Of a DNA stretch of 59,794 bases, positions 16,672 to 25,626 are shown piece after piece. Below the pieces are notes generated by a model, which made no database searches, was not told the DNA's origin, and worked only from the letters and a program-made list of their open reading frames with translations. Made by a program: the position numbers and the translations under genes. This stretch comes from an uncultured Pelagibacteraceae bacterium (lineage in GTDB: Bacteria > Pseudomonadota > Alphaproteobacteria > Pelagibacterales > Pelagibacteraceae), in assembly GCA_902536575.1 (NCBI GenBank), contig CACAYA010000003.1, forward strand, positions 1 to 59,794. The letters are read 5' to 3'. The stretch's first letter is position 1. Every line of letters begins with the position of its first letter.

Positions 16672-17262
16672 ATGAAAAATATTAAGCCATTCGGTCCATC
16701 AATTGGAAAAACAAAAATATCTAAAAGGTTTATAACTAAACTAAATGAAGAATTTGATAAAAAATCAAATTATAGAAAAATTGATTATAGTTCAAAATTA
16801 GCTAGTCAAATAAAAAATGAAGTAAAGATTTCAAATAATTTTATTAAAAAATATTTATTTAAAGAGCTAACAATAAATATCAAAAAATTTTTAGCAAATG
16901 AACAAATTAAAAATATAAAAGAAGTAAAAATACTTAATCTTTGGGTTGTTCGACAGTTTAGGGGTGAGTATAATCCTATCCATTATCATAATGGCGATTT
17001 GTCTGGAGTTGGATATTTAACTTTGCCAAAAAATATGACAACAAACAATTTAGTTAAAAATAAAAAACTTAAAACCAATGGAACAATTGACTTTATAAAT
17101 GGACAAAAAGCGTTTCTTAGTAATAGTATTTATAATCTAATTCCAAAAATTGGAGACTTAATAATATTTCCAAACTATCTGATGCATACCGCATATCCAT
17201 TTAACATAAATGGAGAAAGACGATCATTTTCTTTTAATGTAAAAATTATTTTTAAAAAATAA
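16672..17262 (+). CDS. Putative 2OG-Fe(II) oxygenase
   Basis: A 196 aa protein resembling the short 2OG-Fe(II) oxygenase family related to phage and marine prolyl-hydroxylase-like proteins. NPIHYHNGDLSGVGYL contains H104 and H106 (and D109) on the first core strand. IFPNYLMHTAYPF contains H172, and GERRSFSFNV contains the arginines (183-184) expected to bind 2-oxoglutarate. These are consistent with the Fe-binding facial triad and cosubstrate site. The substrate is unknown. It lies directly (stop adjacent to start) before the methyltransferase-family gene and 45 bases after iolG. Oxidative demethylation of a methylated compound is one possibility but is only inferred. Confidence 0.7.
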   Translation: MKNIKPFGPSIGKTKISKRFITKLNEEFDKKSNYRKIDYSSKLASQIKNEVKISNNFIKKYLFKELTINIKKFLANEQIKNIKEVKILNLWVVRQFRGEYNPIHYHNGDLSGVGYLTLPKNMTTNNLVKNKKLKTNGTIDFINGQKAFLSNSIYNLIPKIGDLIIFPNYLMHTAYPFNINGERRSFSFNVKIIFKK

Positions 17263-18180
17263 ATGGATACTAATTTTTTTAAAAATATTAGAATTTTGGA
17301 TGGTGGTATGGGGCAACAACTATTGGCCAAAGGATTAATTTCGAAAGGCACATTGTGGTCTGCCAGTGCTAATCTAGATAAAAAATTTCATGATCTGGTT
17401 GTTGACGTACACTTATCGTTTATAAATGCTGGATCTGAGGTGATACTTACCAATACCTTTTCGTCAAGAAGAATTAGATTAATACAAAATAAAGTTGATA
17501 AAAATTTTGTATATATAAACGAACAAGCTTGTTTATTATCAATTAAAGCAAAGGAAAAATCTGGGAAAGATGTTTTAATTGCTGGTAGCTTGCCATGTCA
17601 AAATGATACTTATGTAGAAGATCGAAGAGATAGTAAAGAATTAGAAAAGGCTTTTTATGAACAAGGTGAGGTTATTGCTCCATATGTAGATTTTTTTTAT
17701 TTAGATGTTGTTTCAAGTGGAAGAGAAATAGACATAGCATCAAACGTTGCAGTCAAATTAAATAAACCTGTTCTCTTAGGTATCCATGTTAAAAAAAATA
17801 ATTTACTCCCATCAAATGAAACTATCACTGAAGTCTTGAATAAATATAGAAGTAATAATTGGCTAGGAGTAATTACAGCATGTGTTTCTCCAAAAATTGC
17901 TGAGGAGTGTACCTTTGAAATTAAAAAGTTAGATATCCCATTTGGGTTTAAAGCCAACCTTTGGAAAGTAGAAGAACCAACTCCAGTTCAAACTTTTAAT
18001 AAGGCTAAACCTGATGAAATAGGTACTAATCCGAATGTTACTCTTGGGAAAAGAGACAACAATTCAGCTAAAAAATTCTATGATTTTTCGAAAAGACTTG
18101 TTGAACAAGGGGCAACAATTCTAGGTGGATGTTGCGAAACAACACCAGAGGATATTAGAGAAATTGCTAAACTAAGATAG
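17263..18180 (+). CDS. Homocysteine S-methyltransferase-family protein
   Basis: A 305 aa TIM-barrel protein of the homocysteine methyltransferase (BHMT/MmuM/MetH N-terminal) family, which moves a methyl group to the thiol of homocysteine. The zinc ligands are all there: C207 (VITACVSP) and C290/C291 (LGGCCETT). The opening ILDGGMGQQLL is typical. In the middle the common LLET-type motif is YLDVV. It begins right after the oxygenase stop and overlaps the convergent transporter gene by 9 bases. The methyl donor is unknown (a betaine, S-methylmethionine or other). No SAM riboswitch can sit upstream because there is no space. Confidence 0.8.
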   Translation: MDTNFFKNIRILDGGMGQQLLAKGLISKGTLWSASANLDKKFHDLVVDVHLSFINAGSEVILTNTFSSRRIRLIQNKVDKNFVYINEQACLLSIKAKEKSGKDVLIAGSLPCQNDTYVEDRRDSKELEKAFYEQGEVIAPYVDFFYLDVVSSGREIDIASNVAVKLNKPVLLGIHVKKNNLLPSNETITEVLNKYRSNNWLGVITACVSPKIAEECTFEIKKLDIPFGFKANLWKVEEPTPVQTFNKAKPDEIGTNPNVTLGKRDNNSAKKFYDFSKRLVEQGATILGGCCETTPEDIREIAKLR

Positions 18181-19059
18181 TTTTTTTCTATCAGCTCTTC
18201 GAACAAAATAAATACCTATACAAACTGCAGTCAAAGAAATTAAGACTTTAATTGTTATTAATTCTTTTAAGAATATGTATCCTAGAATTGTTCCAAAAAT
18301 TGGTATTAAATAAGATACCTGGGATTGAAAAATCAAACCATTATCTTTTAGTATTTTAAACCTTAATAGCCATGCAATTCCTGTTGGAACAATGCCTAGA
18401 TAAATTACAGAAATTAATGAGTCTGTTCTTGGCACTACCTGCCACGGTTGTTCAATAAATGATACCAACGGTATTAAAATAATTGTTGCCCAGATTAATA
18501 TCGAACCTGTCACATTTTCATTTTTTTTCTTACTAATTTTTAAAGTTAATACACCACCAATAACATAGCATGTTGATCCCAACAAAATTAACAAAGCTGA
18601 GGTAAAATTATTTTGATCAATTAAAAGATTATCTGAAAATAAAAAAATTATTCCAGAAAAACCGATTAAAATTCCAAAAGTTTTAATTAAGTTAAATTTT
18701 TCATTTTTTGTATAAAAATGACCTAGTATGGTAGAACTCAGTGGTGTTGTTGACATTAAGATTGCAGCAAGATTACTTTGAACAGATTTTACTCCATAGG
18801 CAATTAGAAAGAATGGTGCAACCAAATTTATAAAACCAATCATAGCAAACAAATGCCAATCTTTAGAAAAAGCCTCAATTTTTATTTTTTTATAGTAGCA
18901 AAGAAGTATGACTGGAATTGCTCCAAAAAATACTCGTAGGAAAGCGATTGTAATTGGACCAAATGAATAAGTTGCTATTTTTATATTAAAAAATGCGGAT
19001 GCCCATATTAAAGATAATATGGTTAATAAAGCATAATCAATTATTTTTGGTTGTCTCAT
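18172..19059 (-). CDS. EamA-family (DMT) transporter
   Basis: A 295 aa integral membrane protein with about ten hydrophobic helices in two repeats of the EamA type. The first begins DYALLTILSLIWASAFFNIK, and the second near residue 140 has LLGSTCYVIGGVLTLKI. Members export amino acids, nucleobases or other metabolites, or sometimes import. The start ATG overlaps the stop of the YbaK-like gene by 4 bases (ATGA), so the two are translated together. The substrate cannot be assigned. Confidence 0.85.
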   Translation of the reverse strand: MRQPKIIDYALLTILSLIWASAFFNIKIATYSFGPITIAFLRVFFGAIPVILLCYYKKIKIEAFSKDWHLFAMIGFINLVAPFFLIAYGVKSVQSNLAAILMSTTPLSSTILGHFYTKNEKFNLIKTFGILIGFSGIIFLFSDNLLIDQNNFTSALLILLGSTCYVIGGVLTLKISKKKNENVTGSILIWATIILIPLVSFIEQPWQVVPRTDSLISVIYLGIVPTGIAWLLRFKILKDNGLIFQSQVSYLIPIFGTILGYIFLKELITIKVLISLTAVCIGIYFVRRADRKKLS

Positions 19060-19538
19060 TCAGTTAGATCATCTATTTTTGCACCAGTTAATCTTTTTAA
19101 TTCAACATAGCTAATTTCAAAAACTGCATTAGGATGGCCTGCAGCCGCAAAAACTTTAGAAAATCTTCCTAAGTTTTCATCTATAAACATTTTAATTTTA
19201 ACTAAATGACTGATGGGAGACACTCCTCCAATTGTATAACCAGTAATAAGTTTGACCTCATCTGGTTTTGCCATTGATACGTCTTTTTCACTCAATTTTT
19301 TTTTTAATTTATTTAGAGAACATCTTTTATCTCCAGATACCAAACAAAGACAAAATGTTTCGCCAGTTTTGAAAAGCAAGCTTTTAACAATAGCTCCTAC
19401 ATTGCAACCTAAAGCTGTAGCCGCATCATTTGCTGTTCTTGCTGTATCATCTAAAATTATAACTTTTAAATTTGGGTCAAATTCTTTAAGAATTTTTTCT
19501 GCTCTTTTAACTGGTTCTTTATTTAATATGAAGTTCAC
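19056..19538 (-). CDS. YbaK/EbsC-family aminoacyl-tRNA deacylase
   Basis: A 160 aa protein of the YbaK/ProX-type editing family, which hydrolyses mischarged tRNAs such as Cys-tRNA(Pro). GAIVKSLLFKTG (near residue 47) holds the conserved catalytic lysine. GGVSPISH (near 108) and AAGHPNAVFEIS (near 132) match the substrate pocket motifs. It is a free-standing domain and not fused to ProRS. It is followed with a 4-base overlap by the EamA transporter gene. Confidence 0.85.
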   Translation of the reverse strand: MNFILNKEPVKRAEKILKEFDPNLKVIILDDTARTANDAATALGCNVGAIVKSLLFKTGETFCLCLVSGDKRCSLNKLKKKLSEKDVSMAKPDEVKLITGYTIGGVSPISHLVKIKMFIDENLGRFSKVFAAAGHPNAVFEISYVELKRLTGAKIDDLTE

Positions 19539-19573
19539 TTATATAAATTAATGATTAATAATATTGATTAAAT

Positions 19574-19672
19574 ACACTACTTATGTGAAAATTGCATAAG
19601 TGTTATTTATTAAATAAGCAATATTTAGATTAGTTTATTTGCTAATTAATGCTCTAATATTTATATAGGAGA
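19574..19672 (+). promoter_or_regulatory. glnA leader with imperfect dyad and strong ribosome site
   Basis: The 138 bases before glnA contain CTTATG (19580-19585) and CATAAG (19595-19600). They are flanked by CAC and TG/TTATT segments that extend an imperfect inverted repeat. AGGAGA at 19667-19672 is a strong Shine-Dalgarno 4 bases before ATG 19677. No sigma-54 GG-N10-GC promoter is visible. The dyad may bind a regulator or form an RNA hairpin. Confidence 0.4.
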
Positions 19673-19676
19673 CATA

Positions 19677-21083
19677 ATGAGTGCAGCAAATGTATTAAAA
19701 TTTATCAAGGAAAAAGAGGCAGAATTTGTAGATTTAAGATTTACAGATCCGAGAGGAAAGCTTCAACATTTAACTATGGATGTAACAGTTGTGGATGAAG
19801 GCATGTTAAATGAAGGTGTTTTTTTTGATGGATCATCTATCGCTGGTTGGAAAGCAATCAACGAGTCTGACATGATTTTAAAACCAGATACATCAAGAAT
19901 GTTTATGGATCCTTTTACATCGCATAATACTGTTGTGATATTTTGTGATATTTTAGATGCTGTTAAAAAAACTCCTTATGAAAGAGATCCACGCGGTGTA
20001 GCAAAAAAAGCTGAGGCTTATTTGAAAGAGTCTGGCATTGGAGATAAGGCTTTTTTTGGACCAGAACCCGAATTTTTTGTTTTTGATGATGTTAAAATTA
20101 AAAATGATATGAATGATTGTGGCTTTGTAATCGATAGTAAGGAAGGCCCGTATAATTCAGGTAAAGAATATGAAAATGGAAACATGGGTCATAGACCAGG
20201 TATCAAAGGAGGTTACTTTCCTGTACCACCTGTAGATAGTGAGCAGGACATGAGGGGAGAATATCTTAAAAATTTAAAAGAAGTGGGTATTAAAGTTGAA
20301 AAACATCATCATGAAGTGGCACCTAGCCAACATGAACTTGGAATGTATTTTGGAACTTTAGTAGACCAAGCTGATAATGTTCAATTATATAAATATGTAG
20401 TACAAATGGTTACGCACTCATTTGGTAAAACAGCTACTTTTATGCCAAAGCCTGTTGCTGGAGATAACGGCTCTGGAATGCATACACACCAATCAATTTG
20501 GAAAGGTGATACGCCCGTATTTTCTGGAGATGGTTACGCTGGATTATCAGAAACTGCACTGCACTATATCGGTGGTATATTAAAACATGCAAAAGCAATA
20601 AATGCTTTTGCTAATGCAACTACAAACAGTTATAAAAGATTAATTCCAGGATTTGAGGCACCTGTTCTTCTTGCTTATTCTGCAAGAAATAGATCAGCTT
20701 CTTGTCGTATACCAATTACATTAAGTAAAAAAGGTGCAAGATGTGAAATTCGTTTCCCAGATGCTTCTGGTAATCCATATTTAACATTTGCAGCAATGCT
20801 TATGGCCGGAATTGATGGGATTAAAAATAAAATTCATCCAGGTGAATCTTTTGATAAAGATTTATACGAGTTACCACCAGAAGAGGTAAAATCTATCCCT
20901 ACAGTTTGTGGCTCATTAAGAGAAGCAATGGAAAATTTAGATAAAGACAGAGAATTTTTAACACAAGGTGGTGTATTTACTGATGATCAAATTGATGCCT
21001 ATATTGCTTTGAAATTTGAGGAAATACACAAGTTTGAACATGCACCTCATCCTGTAGAGTTTGAGATGTACTATAGCTGCTAG
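19677..21083 (+). CDS. glnA: Glutamine synthetase type I
   Basis: A 468 aa GSI enzyme that condenses ammonium and glutamate to glutamine using ATP in the cytoplasm, as a dodecamer. [10 protein letters not shown] (residues 49-58) is the N-terminal latch. [12 protein letters not shown] carries metal-binding glutamates, and [22 protein letters not shown] and NRSASCRIP are the glutamate and ATP sites. DLYELPPEE near residue 398 contains the tyrosine that is adenylylated in the bacterial GSI-beta class, so GlnE-type control is possible. It is monocistronic with a strong ribosome site, and the 3' side faces a short ORF on the other strand. Confidence 0.97.
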   Translation: MSAANVLKFIKEKEAEFVDLRFTDPRGKLQHLTMDVTVVDEGMLNEGVFFDGSSIAGWKAINESDMILKPDTSRMFMDPFTSHNTVVIFCDILDAVKKTPYERDPRGVAKKAEAYLKESGIGDKAFFGPEPEFFVFDDVKIKNDMNDCGFVIDSKEGPYNSGKEYENGNMGHRPGIKGGYFPVPPVDSEQDMRGEYLKNLKEVGIKVEKHHHEVAPSQHELGMYFGTLVDQADNVQLYKYVVQMVTHSFGKTATFMPKPVAGDNGSGMHTHQSIWKGDTPVFSGDGYAGLSETALHYIGGILKHAKAINAFANATTNSYKRLIPGFEAPVLLAYSARNRSASCRIPITLSKKGARCEIRFPDASGNPYLTFAAMLMAGIDGIKNKIHPGESFDKDLYELPPEEVKSIPTVCGSLREAMENLDKDREFLTQGGVFTDDQIDAYIALKFEEIHKFEHAPHPVEFEMYYSC

Positions 21084-21092
21084 CAGATTTAA

Positions 21093-21266
21093 TTACTGTT
21101 TTGTTGTAGCTATACTATTCTTGTTCATACCTTTTTTTAGAACGTAATTCTGTGTGCCATTAGCACCAGTATCCACTTCTTTTCTAAGATCTTTAAAAAA
21201 TGATTTCTCTTTTAAAGAATTTTTTAAGTTTTTAACAAGATTTTTAAATTCAAATGTATTCATCAT
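21093..21266 (-). CDS. Small hypothetical protein (57 aa)
   Basis: A 57-codon ORF beginning ATGATG (21266/21263) in the gap between glnA and the suf cluster. It begins MMNTFEFKNLVKN, is Lys/Asn-rich and basic, has no hydrophobic helix, and has FKDLRKEVDTGANGTQNYV in the middle. An AAGG in GATAAGGCTTA precedes the start by about 8 bases. It fills almost all of the gap in a genome with hardly any spare DNA, which favours a real gene. No function is recognised. Confidence 0.55.
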   Translation of the reverse strand: MMNTFEFKNLVKNLKNSLKEKSFFKDLRKEVDTGANGTQNYVLKKGMNKNSIATTKQ

Positions 21267-21328
21267 TAAGCCTTATCTTAGATATGCAAAAATTGCAAAT
21301 CTGATATGCTCAAAATGGGATTGTTGAC

Positions 21329-21664
21329 CTATGATGTTTTAAAAGACTCACCGCAGCCACAACGCTCGGTTTCATTAGGATTATTAAAAACAAAAGTTGA
21401 GGATAACTCCTCTTTCTTATAATCCATTTCAGTTCCTAAAAGATACATAACAGCAGCAGAGTCTACGAATACCTTTACACCTTTATCTTCAATTATTTCG
21501 TCATTTGGATTAACTTCTTTTGTATATTCCATAACATAAGACATCCCTGCACAACCACCAGATTTAACTGATATTCTTACTCCAATAGAATCTTTTTCTG
21601 CATTAGCCATTATCTCTTTAATTCTAGATGCAGCGTTATCACTTAATTTAATTATTTGAGACAT
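21329..21664 (-). CDS. sufA: HesB/IscA-family iron-sulfur assembly protein
   Basis: About 111 aa from the ATG at 21664 (MSQIIKLSDNAASRI), which overlaps the stop of the sufT-like gene by one base (TAATG). A longer reading from 21727 would lie inside that gene and adds a non-homologous leader. It is an A-type scaffold/carrier that receives clusters and passes them to targets. The three conserved cysteines are present: KSGGCAGMS near residue 40 and ERCGCGES near the C terminus. It is the last gene of the suf operon. Confidence 0.9.
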   Translation of the reverse strand: MSQIIKLSDNAASRIKEIMANAEKDSIGVRISVKSGGCAGMSYVMEYTKEVNPNDEIIEDKGVKVFVDSAAVMYLLGTEMDYKKEELSSTFVFNNPNETERCGCGESFKTS

Positions 21665-21963
21665 TACAAATTCAATTCCAATTTGGCTGCCTCTGACATC
21701 ATGTCTTTGGTCCATGGTGGATCCCATACTAATTCTAAATCAACCTCTTCAATCCCCTCTACTTGCATTGCCCCTTCTTTAACTTCTTTCGGTAAACTTT
21801 CTGCAACAGGGCAATTTGGTGTTGTCAAAGTCATTTTAATTTTGGCAGATTTATCATTTTCAACTTTTATATCATAAATTAAACCTAATTCATAAATATT
21901 AACAGGTAACTCCGGATCATAAATTTTTCTTATTTCCTCTATGATTAATTCTTTCTTAGACAT
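21664..21963 (-). CDS. sufT: MIP18/DUF59-family Fe-S maturation factor
   Basis: A 99 aa DUF59 protein of the SufT type, an auxiliary factor in iron-sulfur cluster maturation. IYDPELPVNIYELGLIYDI opens the domain, and the conserved cysteine lies in LTTPNCPVAE near residue 50. It is short, without the N-terminal extension of some SufT proteins. It starts two bases after the sufU stop and shares a base with the sufA start, firmly inside the suf operon. Confidence 0.88.
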   Translation of the reverse strand: MSKKELIIEEIRKIYDPELPVNIYELGLIYDIKVENDKSAKIKMTLTTPNCPVAESLPKEVKEGAMQVEGIEEVDLELVWDPPWTKDMMSEAAKLELNL

Positions 21964-21965
21964 AA

Positions 21966-22430
21966 TTAATTCTCTGTTTTTACTTCTTCTTTTTTATCCT
22001 CAAATGCTGAAACCAACGTATGCCATGAAAGTGTAGCACACTTCACTCTCATTGGATATTGTTTAACACCTGATAAACACATTAATTTAGTTTTTTCATC
22101 ATCTAGTAAATATTCTGATTTTAATTCTGGATTTTCCTTAATCATTCCTAAAAAATCTTCAACAATTTCTTTAGCTTCGTTTTCATTTTTACCTTTAATT
22201 AAATCTGTCATAATTGAAGCTGAAGCCATTGAGATAGCACATCCACTTCCTTCAAATGAAATATCTTCCACTATTTTTTGACCATTTAATTTTAAATAAA
22301 CATGAACATTGTCTCCACATAAAGGATTGTTACCTTTTGCATCTTTATTAAAGTCGTCTGTCTTACCAAGATTTCTTGGATTTTTACCATGCTCCAAAAT
22401 AATTTCTTGATATAATTCTTTTAAATTCAT
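21966..22430 (-). CDS. sufU: SufU-type scaffold/sulfur-transfer protein
   Basis: A 154 aa protein of the IscU/NifU N-terminal family. NPLCGDNVHVYL holds the first cysteine and aspartate, FEGSGCAIS the second cysteine, and MCLSGVKQYPMRVKC the third. The insertion between the second and third cysteine regions and the missing IscU HSCB/HscA motif mark it as SufU. SufU is a zinc protein that accepts persulfide sulfur from SufS. It overlaps sufS by 4 bases, so translational coupling of the partner pair is likely. Confidence 0.92.
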   Translation of the reverse strand: MNLKELYQEIILEHGKNPRNLGKTDDFNKDAKGNNPLCGDNVHVYLKLNGQKIVEDISFEGSGCAISMASASIMTDLIKGKNENEAKEIVEDFLGMIKENPELKSEYLLDDEKTKLMCLSGVKQYPMRVKCATLSWHTLVSAFEDKKEEVKTEN

Positions 22431-23647
22431 TTTAAGTTAAATATTTTTTTGCAGTTATTAATTGAGTCATTTAATTTATCTAGATCATCTTTCGTATTAT
22501 AAATTCCAACAGAGGCTCTTGCACTTGCAGGTATATTTAATTTATCATGTAAAATTTGACAACAGTGATGTCCTGCTCTTATTGCTACTCCATCTTCATC
22601 TAGAATAGTTGCGATATCATGTGGATGAACTCCTTTTAAAGTAAAAGATAAAACTCCACCTTTATTTTTAGGGCTACCAATCAATTTAACAGAGTTATTT
22701 TTTTTTAATAATTCTTGCCCATATTCAACTAAATCAGCTTCGTGTTTCATAATATTTTCTATACCAATGTTTTCCATAAACTTAATTGACTCATCAAAGG
22801 CAATGACTTGAGCTGTCGCCATTGTTCCTGCTTCATATTTATTTGGTAATTCACCGTAAGAAATACTATCTTTTTTAACTTCACTGATCATTCCTCCACC
22901 ACCTTGATAAGGAGGTAATTCCTCTAGCCATTTTTTTTTACCGTATAAAACACCAAGTCCTGTTGGTCCGTACATTTTGTGACATGATATTGCATAAAAA
23001 TCACAATCGAGATCTTGCATATCTAGTTTAAGATGTGGCGCGCCCTGGCAACCATCAATCACAACAAGTATACCTTTTGAATGTGCTAGATCAGTTATTT
23101 CTTTAACAGGTAGTATTGCACCTGTAACATTTGATAAATGTGTAATTGCTATCACCTTAGTTTTAGGTGTTATTTTTTTTTCAATTTCCTCTAAAGTAAC
23201 TTCACCATCTTCATTCATTTCTGCAAAATTAATTTTGATATTTTTTGATTTTCTTAAAAAATGCCATGGAACATAATTTGAATGATGTTCAAGTTCAGTG
23301 ATTAAAATTTCATCACCTTCGTTTAAATAATTTTGTCCCAAGATATTTGCAACTAGATTTAATGCTTCAGTTGCACCTTTTGTAAAAACTATTTCATTTT
23401 TATCTTTAGCTTTAATATATTTTTGAACAGAAGATCTTGTATTTTCGTACAAATTAGTAGCTGCAACTGCAAGATAGTGAACACTTCTTCCAACATTTGA
23501 AAACTGTTTAGTATAAAATTCATTAATTCTATCTGCAACAACTTTAGGTTTTTGTGAAGAGTTTGCACTATCAAGGTAAACTAGATCATTATTCTGAATT
23601 TTTTCGTCAAATATTGGAAATTCTTTTTTTATATTTTCTATTTTCAT
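22427..23647 (-). CDS. sufS: Cysteine desulfurase
   Basis: A 406 aa PLP enzyme that removes sulfur from cysteine for cluster assembly, working with SufU. The PLP lysine is in AISCHKMYGPTGLG near residue 225, HHSNYV is near 125, and the persulfide-forming cysteine is in RAGHHCCQ near 363. This is the group II (SufS) layout. It overlaps sufD by 4 bases upstream and sufU by 4 bases downstream. Confidence 0.95.
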   Translation of the reverse strand: MKIENIKKEFPIFDEKIQNNDLVYLDSANSSQKPKVVADRINEFYTKQFSNVGRSVHYLAVAATNLYENTRSSVQKYIKAKDKNEIVFTKGATEALNLVANILGQNYLNEGDEILITELEHHSNYVPWHFLRKSKNIKINFAEMNEDGEVTLEEIEKKITPKTKVIAITHLSNVTGAILPVKEITDLAHSKGILVVIDGCQGAPHLKLDMQDLDCDFYAISCHKMYGPTGLGVLYGKKKWLEELPPYQGGGGMISEVKKDSISYGELPNKYEAGTMATAQVIAFDESIKFMENIGIENIMKHEADLVEYGQELLKKNNSVKLIGSPKNKGGVLSFTLKGVHPHDIATILDEDGVAIRAGHHCCQILHDKLNIPASARASVGIYNTKDDLDKLNDSINNCKKIFNLK

Positions 23648-24891
23648 TCTTTTATTCCAATCATATTTTTAATTAAATTTCTGATTTCTGAGTCTGTAAT
23701 TTTTTCTACTACATCAAGTAAAAAACCATTAATTAAAAGTTCCCTTGCTTGATTGTAATTTAGTCCTCTAGACATTAGATAAAATATAGAGTCTTCGTTA
23801 AGACTTCCTGAGGCTGAACCATGTGAACATTTTACATCATCTGCATAAATTTCTAATTCAGGCTTAGCATTAAATTCTGACTCTTTATTTAGTAATATTG
23901 CTTTACTAAGCTGGTATCCATCTGTTTTTTGTGCATCAGAATTTACAAATATTTTTCCTTGATATACTGCTTTAGAACTATTTTCTAAAACACTTTTAAT
24001 TAATTGAAAGCTTTTCGTATTCTCTGTTAAATGATTTATAATTGTTCTTATTTCGTGATGTTTGTTATTATTTAGAGAAAAAATTCCATTGACAAAAGCC
24101 GATGAATGTTCGCCTTTTAAATTGCAATTAATTTCACTTTTAAAAAAATTTGATCCTGATGATAAAATAAATGTCTCTGAAATAGTATTTTTATTTTGTT
24201 CAATATTATTAAAAGAATATTTAATATTTTTATTTTCTAATTTATCTACTTTATAATTTTTAAGAATTGCATTTTCTTTTAAATTAAAGTTATAAAAAAT
24301 ATTTAAAAAATTTTTTTCTGATGTATCATTAAATAAGTCAATCAATCTTAAGCAACTGTCTTCTTGCAACTCAAAGTCCAATCTTAAGTTAATGTTTTTG
24401 GACCAAATTTTAGAGTTAGTTGTATGGTAAATAATAAGTGGTTTTAATAGCTGATAGCCCTTTTTAATGACTATTTTAAAGGATTTATTGGTAAGTGCAT
24501 TATTTAAATCAGATAAAGAATTATTGTTATCAAATTTATTAATAGTTTCTGACTGATCAATTATTTCTATTTGTTCTTTTTTTTCATAATCAAAATCAAT
24601 TTTTTCGATTCTACCATTTATAAATACTATTTTATTATGTTCTAATCCGTCTACGAATACAGAAGTATCAACTTTATTGGTAGATGTATAATCATTAAAA
24701 AAACTTAATTCACCGATATTTTTTTTAATTATCTGGTTAATATCTGAGAATTTCCAATCTTCTTCTTTTCTGTCAGGAAAGCCTTTATTTAAAAAGTTAT
24801 CTAAAAAAAATTTTTTTATTTCAATATCTTTTTGAGATAAATTTAAATTTTTAATAGTATTGTCAAAATCTTTTTGCAGTTGTTCTTTCAT
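23644..24891 (-). CDS. sufD: Fe-S assembly protein SufD
   Basis: A 415 aa protein with the SufBD beta-helix core in its C-terminal half: a YADDVKCSHGSASGSL block near residue 350 and FYLMSRGLNYNQARELLI near 370-387. The N-terminal half is Asn/Lys-rich and poorly conserved, as usual for SufD. It forms the SufBC2D scaffold complex with SufB and SufC. It lies directly after sufC (24892) with no gap. Confidence 0.93.
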   Translation of the reverse strand: MKEQLQKDFDNTIKNLNLSQKDIEIKKFFLDNFLNKGFPDRKEEDWKFSDINQIIKKNIGELSFFNDYTSTNKVDTSVFVDGLEHNKIVFINGRIEKIDFDYEKKEQIEIIDQSETINKFDNNNSLSDLNNALTNKSFKIVIKKGYQLLKPLIIYHTTNSKIWSKNINLRLDFELQEDSCLRLIDLFNDTSEKNFLNIFYNFNLKENAILKNYKVDKLENKNIKYSFNNIEQNKNTISETFILSSGSNFFKSEINCNLKGEHSSAFVNGIFSLNNNKHHEIRTIINHLTENTKSFQLIKSVLENSSKAVYQGKIFVNSDAQKTDGYQLSKAILLNKESEFNAKPELEIYADDVKCSHGSASGSLNEDSIFYLMSRGLNYNQARELLINGFLLDVVEKITDSEIRNLIKNMIGIKE

Positions 24892-25626
24892 CTAATTAAA
24901 ATTTTCATATCCTTTTTTTTCTAATTCTAAAGCTAGGTCTGGACCGCCAGATTTAACAATTTTTCCATTCATTAAAACATGGACAAAGTCAGGTTTAATA
25001 TAGTCAAGTAACCTTTGATAATGTGTAATTATTAAAAATGAGTTTTTTTTATTTCTTAAAGTATTAACTCCGTCTGCCACAATTCTTAAAGCATCTATGT
25101 CTAGCCCTGAGTCTGTTTCATCAAGAATTGAAAGTTTTGGTGATAACATTGACATTTGTAAAATTTCATTTTTCTTTTTTTCTCCTCCAGAAAAACCAAC
25201 ATTTAATTGTCTATTTAACTTTTCCTCATCAAATTTAAGTTCTTTAGATTTTTCTCTAACTAATTTAAGGAATTCTATCGCATCAAGCTCTTTTTCACCT
25301 CTTGCTTTTCTAACTGCGTTTAGTGAAGTTTTTAAAAATATATTTGTGTTTACTCCAGGAATCTCTAATGGATATTGAAAAGCTAAAAAAATACCTTTAT
25401 GAGCTCTTTCCTCTGTTTCAAGTTCAAATAAATCTTTTTCCTCGAAAAGAACTTCTCCAGAAACCTCGTATCCTTTCTTTCCTGATAAAATATTAGATAA
25501 AGTACTTTTACCTGATCCATTTGGTCCCATAATAGCATGGACTTCTCCAGGATTAACATTTATTGAAAATCCTTTTAAAATTTCTTTATTATCTATTTTA
25601 GCATTTAATTTATTTATTTTTAACAT
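24892..25626 (-). CDS. sufC: Fe-S assembly ATPase SufC
   Basis: A 244 aa ABC-type ATPase that is soluble and drives conformational change of the SufBCD scaffold. Walker A is GPNGSGKST near 35-43. The signature is GFSGGEKKKNEI near 148, and Walker B is LSILDETDSGLD near 170, both with the SufC-specific form. Its start overlaps the sufB stop by one base, and its stop adjoins the sufD start. Confidence 0.95.
   Translation of the reverse strand: MLKINKLNAKIDNKEILKGFSINVNPGEVHAIMGPNGSGKSTLSNILSGKKGYEVSGEVLFEEKDLFELETEERAHKGIFLAFQYPLEIPGVNTNIFLKTSLNAVRKARGEKELDAIEFLKLVREKSKELKFDEEKLNRQLNVGFSGGEKKKNEILQMSMLSPKLSILDETDSGLDIDALRIVADGVNTLRNKKNSFLIITHYQRLLDYIKPDFVHVLMNGKIVKSGGPDLALELEKKGYENFN

Noticed and set aside
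19646..19666. TTGCTA-N17-TATATA as glnA promoter
   Set aside because: The -10 would lie directly against the AGGAGA ribosome site, leaving no room for a transcription start.
21281..21309. Direct repeat GATATGC (21281 and 21303) upstream of the 57-aa ORF
   Set aside because: Two 7-mers 22 bases apart are easily produced by chance here and no promoter element aligns with them.
21664..21727. Longer N terminus for the SufA-like protein beginning at 21727
   Set aside because: The added residues are the sufT gene read in another frame, and a TAATG junction at 21664 gives a normal IscA-type start.
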